From contig CM056562.1 of assembly GCA_029721515.1 (NCBI GenBank), forward strand, positions 12,123,335-12,187,334: a stretch of 64,000 nt of DNA, written 5' to 3'. The notes under the pieces were generated by a model. That model did no database searches. It was given only the letters and a program-made list of their open reading frames with translations, and was not told the DNA's origin. Below, piece after piece: positions 25,432-37,212 of the stretch. The stretch is from Synanceia verrucosa. Its lineage: Eukaryota; Chordata; Actinopteri; Perciformes; Synanceiidae. The stretch's first letter is position 1. Every line of letters begins with the position of its first letter. The position numbers were made by a program, and so were the translations under genes.

Positions 25432-27460
25432 CTTTAAAGTTTAAAGAGACATTTCAGTGGTTACAATCTGTAAGGTCAAAGGTTAAATGTTCATACTTAA
25501 TGCTGGAGCTATACAACTGCACAACGTTTTTATCTTTAAAATGTTTTGTATATTTAAAAAAAACAATATTTACTAAAACATTATTTGAACAAACTTCATT
25601 CATTTTATTTTATTTTAGCCAACACATTAGGCCTATATTAATTGAAAATAAGTGGACTAGCACGCAAATGTTTTATCTATGTTAATAGAACTATGTTATC
25701 AACAACCCAAATCACAAATTTATACACTTCTATTACAAAATCTTTACCCAAATATTTCCATCCCATTTATCTCCCCCCCTATATATGGTTTTAACTGGAT
25801 TTTAAACGAGTTATATACATTTTCAAAAAGAACATCATTTAAATTTATTGTTGAATCAACCTTTTATAGTTTAAATGACAATTTAACTTTAACATATTAC
25901 AAATGCCCACCCCATTTATAACTAGCCTAATTGACAGGATATAATGAGCTCATTGCAATACAACAATTAAGACAGTATACATTCAGAGCATCTGGTTGGA
26001 AAGAAGTCAGAAGACAATGTCAAAGTAGGTACATCTACTGTAAAATCATCAACAATGGCTTTGACAAAAGCTACGAGTCATAAGGAAGGAACGGTCCTGA
26101 GTCTAATTACTGCACATCGATGTCCATGGAAAAGTAGTTTTCTAACAGTATTCAGAGAACAAGCCAAAAAAGTGTCAGGAGACAGAAAGCGCTGCAACAG
26201 AAAAGAAAACGTTGGAGGGCCACTTCAGCATTAATGAGGGCAAACTCTGCATCACCCCTTTGTCAAGGCCAATAACCTCTCTAGAACAGAAGACTTTCAG
26301 CAAAGTGCCACTGTCTGTGAGTGCCTTCCCCTCGCTATTGTCTGCAGAGATTGAATTCAGTCAGCTCCATTCTTCCGGCAGATTGACAATGTTTGTCCCA
26401 TCAACTATATTAATTCAGTTCTGGCAGATAAAAGATCCGGTGGCTAACAATGATTTGTTGGAGAATAGCTTTGGAGGGGAAAGAGTAGCAGACATGAAGG
26501 ATAGAAGGTAACTTTGTAACAGATGCACAGTTGGACTGATGAAAGGTCTAAGAGGTAAGATGACGCATAAAAAGATTTTTTTAATCGCATCAGCTTGAAT
26601 TACTGTGGAGGATCAGCAACCAGAAAAGGGTTTAAAGCTTGTCTATACAGCTCATGGAATTTGGCTGCAGTTGATTGTGCCGCGGTTGAAGACACAAAGG
26701 CTTGTGAAGGAGACTTAGTGGAACACTTCTCCCTCAACATTGATGTAGAAAAGTGCATTCTGCATTACAACAAAGCCACACAGGAACACTATTTATGCTA
26801 TTTGATGTGGATCTCTGAATGCTATACAGTGTGCTACATCTCTGAAATAATGTCCAGTTATCTGAGGTGATACAGCACTTTCACATACTTTCACATACTC
26901 ATACTTTTCCTATTTCTATATCATTAATCAGGCCACTTTAAATAGAGCACCTTCATACGAAACTGAGTGCAACCCAAACTCACCCTTTAAACGTGCACAC
27001 GTCAATTAAATGTAACTTGGTCACAGAAGTTTTAAAGTTGCATGTAAGTTCACGGTTATGCTGATGTGTTAGTTCTCTTCAACTCGTCCCAAGACGAAAT
27101 AGTTAAGAAATAGTTCCAAAAATACGCTACAAAGAGCTTCAGGATTTATTAAAGAAGTTGGAATTTTTTAGCAATGGCCACTCAAATGTGAGAAAATAGT
27201 GCAATTGTTGGAGACTATTTTAAGTCTGGAGCAATAGTGAGTATTTATGGCAGTGGGGCATCAATAAAACAAGTATCATAAACTACAGCACCCAGATTCA
27301 TGGTAATGAAGGAACATGCCATCCAGTGCAATGGTGTAGCTTATGGATGTGATTTTAATAATGACAATTGACTTCTGATACCCAGAGGTGTAAATTACTA
27401 TATAAGACACAAAGGCAATACAATTCATTGTTGTTTTTGGTAATTTTATGGGATTTTGTT
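25432..27460 (-). other. nrxn1: nrxn1 intron upstream of SS4, SS4-proximal part
   Basis: The stretch next to SS4 (25432-25930) is very AT-rich and free of repeats. It contains a second acceptor-like sequence 36 nt upstream of the exon (see findings). Farther away, 26000-27460 is ordinary intron with nothing recognised. Confidence 0.75.
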
Positions 27461-27510
27461 ACTACTACTACTAATAATAATAACAATAACAATAATAATA
27501 ATAATAATTT
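27461..27510. repeat. Compound ACT/AAT/AAC trinucleotide repeat
   Basis: Four ACT units run into AATAAT and AACAAT variants and end in AATAATTT, immediately next to the SINE that follows. Confidence 0.9.
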
Positions 27511-27511
27511 A

Positions 27512-27814
27512 GGCACGGGGCCCGAGGCCTTTCTGTGTGGAATTTGCATGTTCTCCCCGTGTCTGCATGGTTCTTTCTCTCCGGTTACTCTGGCTTCCTC
27601 CCACCATCCATAAACATGCATGGGGATTAGGTTAATTGGTGAATTTAAATTGTCCGTAGGTGTGAATGTGAGTGGTTGTCTGTCTCTATGTGCCCTGTGA
27701 TGAACTGGAGACTTGTCCAGGGTGTACCCTGCTTTTCATCCTAAGACAGCTGGGATAGGCTCCAGCCCCCCCGCGACCCTATGAGGATAAGCGGTAGAAA
27801 ATGCATGGATGGAT
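27512..27814 (+). mobile_element. SINE copy 3, same family as 12378, with most of the tRNA head deleted
   Basis: The element begins GGCACGGGGCCCGAGGCC and then follows the body (TTTGCATGTTCTCCCC) and the tail (GGATAAGCGGTAG, GCATGGATGG). GGCACGG is the 5' start of the full-length element, and GGCCCGAGGCC lies just after box B. About 75 nt with both Pol III boxes are therefore missing between them. It sits directly against the trinucleotide repeat at 27461-27510. No clear target-site duplication was seen. Confidence 0.88.
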
Positions 27815-30271
27815 TCCTTAAAAATTTATATTTGATTTTCTACAGCTAGAAAATCACTAAGCTTCCTCCAGGTAGGTGGATGCATTTGCTTCAAGCACAT
27901 AATGTCGATCACACTGCCTGCTGTTGAATGCTCTCTGTATTTCCCTGATGCAAGGCTCCTGGAGCTGTGCATGATGGAAGTAGACACGCACGCACGCACA
28001 CACATTACTTATATTCTCAATGTGTAAAATGTTAATGAATAATCCATTAATTGCTGTTGTCATGGAGCATTCTCAGGCTTTGTTAATTCCTGTCACCTCC
28101 ATTTGTCAGTCATGGGGTGTTAGTTATGTCACCTCTCTGCTTCCTGCTACAGTGACACCTCATCTGAGGAGAGGTCAGCATCAAACAGGGCTCTGGAGAA
28201 CAGTTAGCCTGCAGCTGTTGGAGGACGGTGAGGACATATGAGTTTAGACTGTGGAGGAGCAACCCTTCTTTCAATGGCAGTTTCTCTGATTCATTCATTC
28301 ATTATTAATTCATGTGAATTTCATCATCCACATGCCTGCTTAGTTGGTTATCTGACAGCCATGGTGTATGATCATGTTTTGAATGTCTTGAAGGTTCCAT
28401 TTAGAATTACAGCTTTTGTAATTCTCTACAGGCGGCTATCATCATTTAGTATCTGTCATACAGGAAACACACATAGTTATCTTCACACACAGGCTGCCGC
28501 TGTGCCAAAATCCTCTACTTTTGTGCAAAAACATGCTCCACTGTCAAAGACAGTGGCGCTTTATCAGTTTGGCCGTGCACCCCGTGGCACGCTAAGTCTA
28601 TCCTTATACTGAGGTTAATTAAGTGTGGCTATAATCAAAGTCTGATCGTGTATTGATCCTCACTATGGGACACCGTCGTGTTAGACAATGCTATCCCCTG
28701 GGCCACCATGCAGCGGCAGAGCCCATTCATTCTGCCTGCGAGCGGAGCCTGTGACTGCTGCTGAGTGGTGATTTGGTTTGGTATGGGACAGCCTGCCTTA
28801 TCTCCTCCACCAGACAGCAGTGATTCAGCTGAGCCGTCCCAACTGACCCGCTTTGCCCTCACTCACTTGTTTTCTTTTTTGTTAATAAAGTGGTCAGATA
28901 AGGTGGGAGCTTTATCTCATTACAAGCCCTTGGACACTCGCCACATTAAATGAACAAATATGCAAATGCTTCCTCTGTTCATGGAGCTGGGAGAATTGAA
29001 AAAGGAGGGACCTACACAAATCTCACTATTATTTTTATTATTACACTCCTTTTTTCCCCCCTCATACTGTGGCTGTGGCAGCCATTGCACCATTTTTAAG
29101 CATGCTCAGTGATGACTGCTTGCACAATAGGCTGAATAGGCTCATGGATAGAACAGAGAGTAAAACGGAGCTTTGATGGATAAAGCTAACCCTCCTCCCA
29201 TTGCATCCCACAAATCAGACTCCACATGGCAAGGTGGAAAAACAGGACAGCGGGTGAGATCGTCAGAGGGAGCAAAGCTGGGCAGATAGGGGTAAAAAGG
29301 ACAGGAAAAGAGGAAGCTGAGGGGAGTGGAGGGAGAGACAAGAGCACTCTGTAAGTGCATCATGCTCTGATAACAGTAAAAGAATAAGGCCAGCGACTGC
29401 TCCATTATCTTTGTGTGCAGCGAGTGTTCATTGGGTGTTCTGATAGGATACTGCGTCGTACCCTGAGGGCCTGGCAGCGCCATTGTGATGGCATTACTTC
29501 CATGGCCAAGGCTCCGGAGAAGGGCCTGATTTTTTTTTTTGTTGCTGCCCAGCCTTTTGTGTGCGGTGCAGAAAACGAAAAGCGGAGCAAGAATAAAGGG
29601 AAGAGAACCAAACTACAAGAAATAGAAGGCTAGTTATGTGTCATTGCATTTTTACATTCTAATAATTGAGCTAAAGACTTTTAACTGCCCATAAGTATGC
29701 AGCAGTACATTTTTTTTTTAATGAGATTACAAGGGCAGCAATATAGGCCCTGGTGCAGCAATTATTTCCTTGCTTTGAGAATGATCGCACCCTCCCATTT
29801 AATCTCCTTCCCTGTCATTCCCACTCTCCAGCCATCATTTTTATCTTTGCTGTCTCCTCTTATTATAATCACTGTTGTTCTGTGAGTGGCCTAAGAGTGG
29901 CTGAGGGCTGCTATTATGAGTGCGTTAGAGGCATACATGGATACTAATCAAACTACAGGCGAGCTGAGAGAATGATGGCTTTGTGCGCTGGGGGTGAGGG
30001 GAGGAACTGTGCAGTAATTGTGCTTGGATGTGTATTAGATGTAATTAGTCTGTAACGAGCCTAATAAGGTAGCTGGACTTGGCATTGTCACTGATGCATG
30101 ATTGGTGGGGATGTGCTTGGTCACTTCTCCCCTGCAGCATTTATAACTCAACACTTATCATACGAGGAGCTAATTAATTAAACAGTATCATCTAGCGCTC
30201 AAAATTTCAGAGGATGTTGACCAACAATTCAAAAATAAATAGACTGTATTTCTTTACAGTATTAACGATCA
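27815..30271 (-). other. nrxn1: nrxn1 intron, between SINE copy 3 and the MITE
   Basis: No exon, RNA gene or transposon was recognised. The stretch 29990-30190, with several TAATTA/TTAATTAA homeodomain-type words, is a possible conserved noncoding element. Confidence 0.7.
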
Positions 30272-30719
30272 TTAACTCATTGAGTACCAGCCGTTTTATA
30301 AAAAAAGTGCCTTGTGCCAGCGTTTTTGACCATTTTGATTCATATTTTAAGACCAACAGAATATTTTGTACTATGACTCTGAAAACTGAATAGCTAAAAT
30401 GATAGAAGAGACTCTCTATTTCATCATGAAAAAACTGATTGTTTTTATCTTGTTCCATTCTTATTTTATCAGAGGTAAAGTAGAGGCCACTTTCATCAAA
30501 ATCGTCACTTTTTGTCCAGGTTCCATTTGTTTGTATACCATCTCTTTGTGGTCCGACTACAAATCCCAGAAGCCCCAAAATTACTCACAGGCTGTAGGAG
30601 AGCGCCCTCTTGTGCCTGTTGCCAAAAAACACTTTAACGTATATATATATATGTCAATGGCATGCAAGCGTTGGATTTTAAATGATGTATAAATACATCA
30701 ATGGCACTCAAATAGTTAA
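30272..30719. mobile_element. Nonautonomous piggyBac-like MITE with TTAA target duplication
   Basis: TTAA at 30272-30275 and 30716-30719 encloses 440 nt. The ends are CTCATTGAGTACCA (left) and, read inward on the other strand, CTATTTGAGTGCCA (right), which agree at 11 of 14 positions. TTAA duplications and CTxxTTGAGTxCCA-like ends are typical of the piggyBac/Looper group. The inside has no transposase reading frame; it has the word ACTACAAATCCCAGAAG, often seen in fish MITEs. An ORF of about 120 codons on the minus strand covers part of it and looks like chance. Confidence 0.72.
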
Positions 30720-32408
30720 CTATACTGCACTATGTTTTATTGAACAGGCAATTTTCACTGTATTATTTATTTACTGTGTGAGTGATCTTAGATAAGGAAT
30801 ATTTAAATATCCCATCAACTTCACCATTGCACCTACAGGATGTGTAAAATAGTTTTCAATATTTCATCTGCTTTATTGAAGGCGTCTTGAGGAATGAGGG
30901 TGTTTGCTGTTTGAGGATTGAGATGGTAGCATGCAGGCATTTAACCCTGTTGTGCATTCTGCCATACACACAACACGTCAAAAGCCATTAGCTTCCTTTT
31001 CCACCTGAGGCGAGTGGCGTGGATTGAGTTCCCATCATAAAACCCTCTTTCATTTGGATGAACGCACTGGTCATAGATAAAAAGGTCACCAAACATTATG
31101 CAAAAGGGGAGAGACATGCAGGTGGAATTTGTCTTCTGTCTGCTGCCCACTCATTTTGTGCTATCTAACACGTTTATGATTTGGGGCTGAAGTTTTTACT
31201 CTTGTGGGGTAAAATGCTTCATACATACAGTAATTTTGATATAAACATTTGAGTCAGTCATGTATAGTAATAGTCACACTCCTTTACTCTGTAGGTTTTG
31301 TCAAAGCCTTTAAACAGTTAAAAAGTTAACAACTCTAACAACACAAGCATTGGCATTATTTTGAGATATATTATGAACATCTTAACATTCTACTAGAAAC
31401 ATACAAGTTTTGCTGAGTTGTTTTCCATCTCCATTTCCCAGTACTTCATACTTTGCCCAATAAATATAATAACACGGCCTTGCACTGTCCAAAATGAATC
31501 TCCACTTTCCAGGGACAAAGTTTCATCTTTAGACATTACCAGTCACCACTACATTGTTAAAGAAAGTGCCAGTGCAAGCATTCCAGTCATAAAACGTGAA
31601 ACTTATGACACATATTATACTTTTTCAATTATTATGTGCTCATTGCACAGGCCAGTAATAAGGGAATTCATCATCTACTGTCATGTACACTGTGTTTATG
31701 GAAAGTGCTACACAAATGAAAATGTTGTGTTTATTAGTAGTGCTAATGACAAAGCAGCTTTATTTGCTTTGAGTAATTGTAGAGTTTGCTGTGAACATGA
31801 TGAACATGTGAGTGCCCTGTCATGGCTAAATGTAGCTGAATATCTGGCATCTAATTCTGACTAAGCAAATTTAATTTATGTTTTCATTATGTTTGACTGT
31901 GTTATTACAGGTTTGTCTACCCAGTTGCCTTAATTATATCAATCTCATGAATTGGCAGTGGAATAAATATTAACTGGCACACAATTACTTGCCACAGTAA
32001 AAGTGGTAATTTGTCTGTAAATAGTCTATTGATCTGACTGTACAGTGAGTGTACAATGTAGGTGGACTATTTATGTGTATGGGAATATACTGCAGACATG
32101 TAGATAGGGTGGGTGGTTTATACTTTAGACTATGGGAGAGTTTAAGTGCAACCAATTTACATAGATGTGGGTTGCCGGACGGCTTGGATTAATGTGAAAC
32201 GATAAACATCAGAGATGAGAAAAAAACTCAACAACAATTGTATTATTCGTGACAACTGCTGAAAAAGGAAAAAAGCAATTAAAACACATGCCAAGTCAAG
32301 ATAAAACATCCTAACTGATCAAGCTTTACTAGTTGGCTTCTTAATCTCTGGGCTAATTCATTGCCTTTTAGCTGTGGCAGAAGTAAGTAAAGACAGAGGG
32401 TGACTCAC
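30720..32408 (-). other. nrxn1: nrxn1 intron next to exon A
   Basis: No gene or clear repeat. A 148-codon open frame at 31418-31864 (plus strand) has no recognisable domain and an AT-driven composition, so it is treated as chance. Confidence 0.75.
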
Positions 32409-32580
32409 CTGTGGGGTAGCGCTCAATGACTGGCAGGTCATCCACCTGCAGAGTGGCATTACCCCCACTCCTCGTAAACTTCACTATATGGTACTTTCCG
32501 TCATTTACAAACTTTGACGTCTCCTCAATATTAATGTCATCTGTCCCGACATTAAATACAACGGCAATGTTTCCTTTTTC
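32409..32580 (-). CDS. nrxn1: nrxn1 exon A: middle part of the LNS6 (laminin-neurexin-sex hormone binding globulin) domain
   Basis: Neurexin-1 is a presynaptic single-pass adhesion receptor whose last LNS domain (LNS6, shared by alpha and beta forms) binds neuroligins, LRRTMs and cerebellins. On the minus strand a pyrimidine-rich CTTCTCTTTTCAG acceptor precedes 57 codons plus one base (172 nt), followed by a strong CAG|GTGAGT donor. The product starts EKGNIAVVFNVGTDD and ends VIERYPT, with the phase-1 G left for the next exon. Visible marks are FNV (its valine corresponds to the Ca2+-coordinating Val154 of rat neurexin-1 beta), DGKYH, and the N-glycosylation sequon NAT in SGGNATLQVD. The start of LNS6, with the GLGDYLEL strand and Ca2+ ligand Asp137, must lie in an earlier exon; I did not find it up to 64000. 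Compared with mammals, several positions differ (VDDLPVIERYPTG here, VDSWPVIERYPAG there, from memory). Identity as a neurexin LNS6 exon is very secure. Confidence 0.96.
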
Positions 32581-35500
32581 CTGAAAAGAGAAGAGCACAG
32601 ACAGGAAAAGTTTTTAGTTGCAATTCACATTACTGTTTTGGATTCCAGTGTGTTGCTAAGAGAGGGTTATCTAAGTATTTTAGGACAGCAGAGGAGGCTG
32701 TTAAGTGATCCATTGTTATATATTGAGCATATCGTTGTTAGTCACTATTCTATAACAAGTACCACCCTCACTGTAGTCTGCATCATAACTGACCAAGAAT
32801 GACTGCAAAATAAAATATGAAACAAAAAATGGTGATGTATATTTAAACAGGAGAAATCATTTTGTTGTATTTTGTGATTTGGTGATAACTTGAATCTTCA
32901 TCATTTATCTTTCATGTGAAGGGATCAGACATTTATGTAAATTTCTGAGTTATGGCTGCAAACATTCATTCTTGAGTCGAGTGGATGTTTGTGCCAAATC
33001 TGAAGGGGTTCCCTCACATTTACGAGAATGGCTTGGACAACCCAAAAACCAAGCTGTTGACAGCGCAGATGCAAATAATATCTTGTTTTATTATCTCTAG
33101 ACATCTATTTGAAAGACACCATGTTTTGCCTCTGTTGATGATGACATTCAATATACAGCAAATTTCGGAGGATAAGTCATTCTCATCAGAGGATAAAGGG
33201 CAATAGTGGCTTATTACAATATGAAAGCATCAGTGACTTAATGGCATAACCATGGTGAATTATGCAAATATTTTTTCATACACTCAGTTTGTATAGAGCA
33301 TTAGCTGTACTGCTGAATGAAAGCATTGGCACAGACATCAACCAGATTTCGAACATACTGCTATAGGTGTTTTTATTTTAATTATTATTATTATTAAATG
33401 ACAGATTAAATCAGAATTCTGCACATTTATTTCACTCTTAAAGAAAGATTCAATACACTCATGATGAAACAAGAAAAACATGATACAGTACATGATGCCA
33501 ATATTTTTTTTCTTTATGTGGTGATGCTCTGGTCCTATGATGTTAACCTCTGTTACCTAACATACAGTATATAGCAGCAGATGCTCTCCTTGAGCTTTAT
33601 TTCTTATCACAATTTATTTTTGCGGTTAATGTGCAACATACACCTGATGGACAGACCATTAAACAGATTGCTATTGCCTTAGACTGGTGGCCATACTTAA
33701 CATACCTGTTTTTCCAACATATTTGTATGCCAATATGCCACATACTGCTGCTCACACCCTTGGCGGAATTTTATTTTTGGCAACAAACCCACTATAACTA
33801 TTTCACTGTATGGTTGTACAGTGAAAATGGCACTAAATGTTGTGGGCGAATAGCTAATTGTAACGTATTGTACGGGACACAAACAGCAGCCTTCCAGAAA
33901 GCCTTGTGTTTGTTGCTTACATCCATCTCTCACCTGTGTGTGTTTTTGCTTTTGGCACAATTTAAGAGTGTTTAAGGGACACAGGTATGTTTAAACTGTA
34001 GTTAAAGGAATGCCTGGTGCGCTTCATCCTGGTTGTAACAGTGCCTCAGTATTTGACATACTGCTTGTTCTTGAATGTGGTATTGTTCTTTAACAAAACA
34101 GCTTGATATTAAGAGCACAGCATACTGTGCATTTTGTCTTTTATCGTTTTCATGACATCAGTCCAATAAATTATATAGTTAGTGGTTAAGAGTATCCCCT
34201 GGGGCTCCAGTGCTCTGCAGTATGTACCTGCTCTGGCCTTTTCTGTGATGCTGCCATCTGGTTCTTAAAAAGGGCTGTATTTTTTAACGCTTCAGCCAAT
34301 CATCTCTCTCTCTCTCTCACAAATACATACACACAGACAGACTACTGTAGACACACCCTTATCATCAATTTAAAACCACTAAAGTAGCTTCAAAGCTCCC
34401 TGAGAAGACATCACTGAATCGAAGCAGTTAGTTGAGACTGAATCGTTAAACAGCAGTGAATACTGTCATCATTAAGCAGAGAGCATAAAAACAGAAAGTA
34501 TTAAGAGAGCATCTCGAATGAAGTTTGAACCGTTCTTGGCCTCAGTCTCCTCAGACCCACATCCTATGGGTATCTTCTCTAATAAGCTCCTTTAACAGTA
34601 CATGATAGCAGTCCCTGAATCCTATTGCTAATGCAGCTAAGATGAGTGTGTATGTTGGTGCAGCCTCTCTCTCTGCTTATGAGCTGCAGTGAAAGGAGCA
34701 TCTGGTTGGAGGCTCAACTACTGAAGCAGCAGCGCAGCACTCTGCATGTCATTATCCAGTCAGCACAGCCAACGTCTCCATCTCTCTCTAAAACGCTCCC
34801 ATATGCACAAACGGACTCTTTTTTTCAAGCCTAACACACACATATACATATATATGGACACACACATAGAGTTTAGTTCCCTTAAAGTGCAGAATGAGTC
34901 GAGCATGTCTCAAGAGCCAGAAGCTAAAGTGCAATTAAAACTATTTGTAATGTGTCACGCTGCATTACCAAAAGTAGGACAATTGTATGCTTTGCAATGT
35001 AATTTCAACAGATTATATAATCTGATGCATTAAAGCTACAGTACTAACATAATTTACTGACTCCTTGCGGGCATAAACACCAATCAACACAAAAAAAAAT
35101 GATAAGCAGATGGCTCCAGCGAGTGCCGCTCATGTTGGGTTTTCAGAAATGAATGAGTGAGTGGATGAGCTGGTGTTGTACTATAGTAAAAGCTTGTGTT
35201 GGCTGCAATCATGTTAAGAGATTTGCCCTCCTCTCTTGAAAGCCTTGAGCAAGATCCACAGAGACGGCAGCTCCTCAGCAGGACAAAATGTGGCAAGGGG
35301 CAGCAGGAACAATGAGAATCTGCCATCGTCGGAGCTCACGCCAAAGCTGATTTTCACAGTTTCCTCATCAGTCAAATGTGATTCCAACAGGGAACATTCT
35401 TTCAAGGACCAGCACACACTGACCACATTAATTCAGAACTTTTTAGTACCATTGCTTTAATAAAAAAAGACAGAAGAGAAGAGACAGAAAAAAGGTTTAG

Positions 35501-37177
35501 TGCAGGGACCAACCCAATTAAAATCCTGCTTTTAATAGCCTCCTTCAATTGACTTTTAATGTTCCCCATGGTCTCGTTAATAAATTTACTGCATTTAGTC
35601 ACAAACTGCCAACTTGAATTTCCATAGCATAAAATAAGCATACTTCACAGCCCTGAAGGAGACGAAGAGGTAGATGAAAGGGGGTGACAAACAGGACAAA
35701 AAGCAAAACCATCAGATTGAGGGAGTCACATATCAGATGAAAGATAAGAGCTAAATCTTCAGGCTGAGAAAACACAAAGCTTCGCACCCATGTTTCCCCC
35801 ACATTAATGTGATTAACATTGACTGTTACTGCCTCTGCCCTCTGTGATAGGGCTTGCATTTGCTTTTAACACCAATATTTCTTTTTTTTTTTTCTTATTT
35901 ATTTTAATAATAATCCAATACAATTTCAGCATTTCCTGAAATTCGATCTACTTAGACAAGTTTCTCGGTTAGTTCAGCAGTGAGAGGAGCCTAATCCTGA
36001 AGCTCTAATAGGGTGCAGGCTTATGTCAGAGAGTGATTGATAGCTGCTTACATAAACGCAGCTCTGTACACCCTGCACATTTTTAGGGCTGTTCACTTGG
36101 TAAGTGCTGCTCCCCACAGGGCTGCCCCCCGGGAACATACTGTACGGTGCACATGAACTGCACCCGAAGAACTCAGCCCTTCCTGACACTGCACGCTGCC
36201 TTGATTAATTGCTCATCAAGCTGCAATAGAGTTTAATTAACTGATGAAGTTGATCCACTATTCTCCTCTAATCTGCTCTTTTTTTATGCTTCTCATCCTT
36301 GCAGCTGGAGGGTGGAGTAGCTGCCGCAATACTCAGGGTGTCAGTTTCTCGTTAAAACTCCCCATCTGCGCTCATTATACAGCCATAGAGATACTTGTTT
36401 TACTAGCTATAAAACCACAAAACAGCCTCTGCAGACCGACATGTTTTTTTTTTTTCTGTAATTATCAGTGGCATCATCTTATTTTCTTCTTCCAATCATG
36501 TCAACAAAACTGCATCTGAGCAAATATGTGTTAAACACTTTCACCAGAATTCCCTTTAGGGCAGCTTAAGTTGTAAAAGCTTGGTAAAACTTACTTCATA
36601 ACAGCATTCCCATAAATAATAAATCAATTAATAAATAAATCATCTCTACGTTTTTTTTTTATTGAAAAGGTATGGGGTGCGTTGTTCATAATCTGCCTGA
36701 GGCTCAAACAAACAGAAACACAGCTTGAGTTGAAATGATCCACACGTTTGGAATTGTTTTCTGGAGCGAGCATATTTCTCCTGCCCACGTAAAGACAAGG
36801 CAAAAAAAAAAGTGAGAAGTGATATTTGAGATGGTGTCGTACCTCCTCTCCTATCCAGGCAAAAATGAACACGGGTGTAGGCTGTAATGTTTTGCTTGTT
36901 TATGAGTCATTCATGTTGACAACCATTGTGCACCCGTCACATTTCATATCTCACTGGTCCGACGCCACGGGAAAGCAACACATCTCCCTCCAGTGCACAT
37001 GTGTGTGAAGGGTCTGTTGGCAGGTGGGAGAGCACCTCCGTCATCCCTTCAGCATGTGTCTTTGTGTGCATGATATTATGCTCTCACTGTAGAAGCTAAA
37101 TGTCTTAATGTAGCTGGAGCGAGCTGACTGTACTGTTCACCTTATCTTTTAATTACCTCTGACAGTCGCCTGTATCT

Positions 37178-37212
<35 letters not shown>

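Noticed and set aside
25332..25685. 117-codon open frame on the plus strand across SS4
   Set aside because: It is the antisense of the SS4 cassette plus AT-rich intron; the real coding strand is the minus strand.
31418..31864. 148-codon open frame, plus strand, near exon A
   Set aside because: AT-driven composition, no recognisable motif, antisense to nrxn1 with no sign of a promoter.
37180..37208. T29 run as the reversed poly-A tail of a retroposed gene
   Set aside because: No target-site duplication, and no gene-like sequence next to it on the relevant side.
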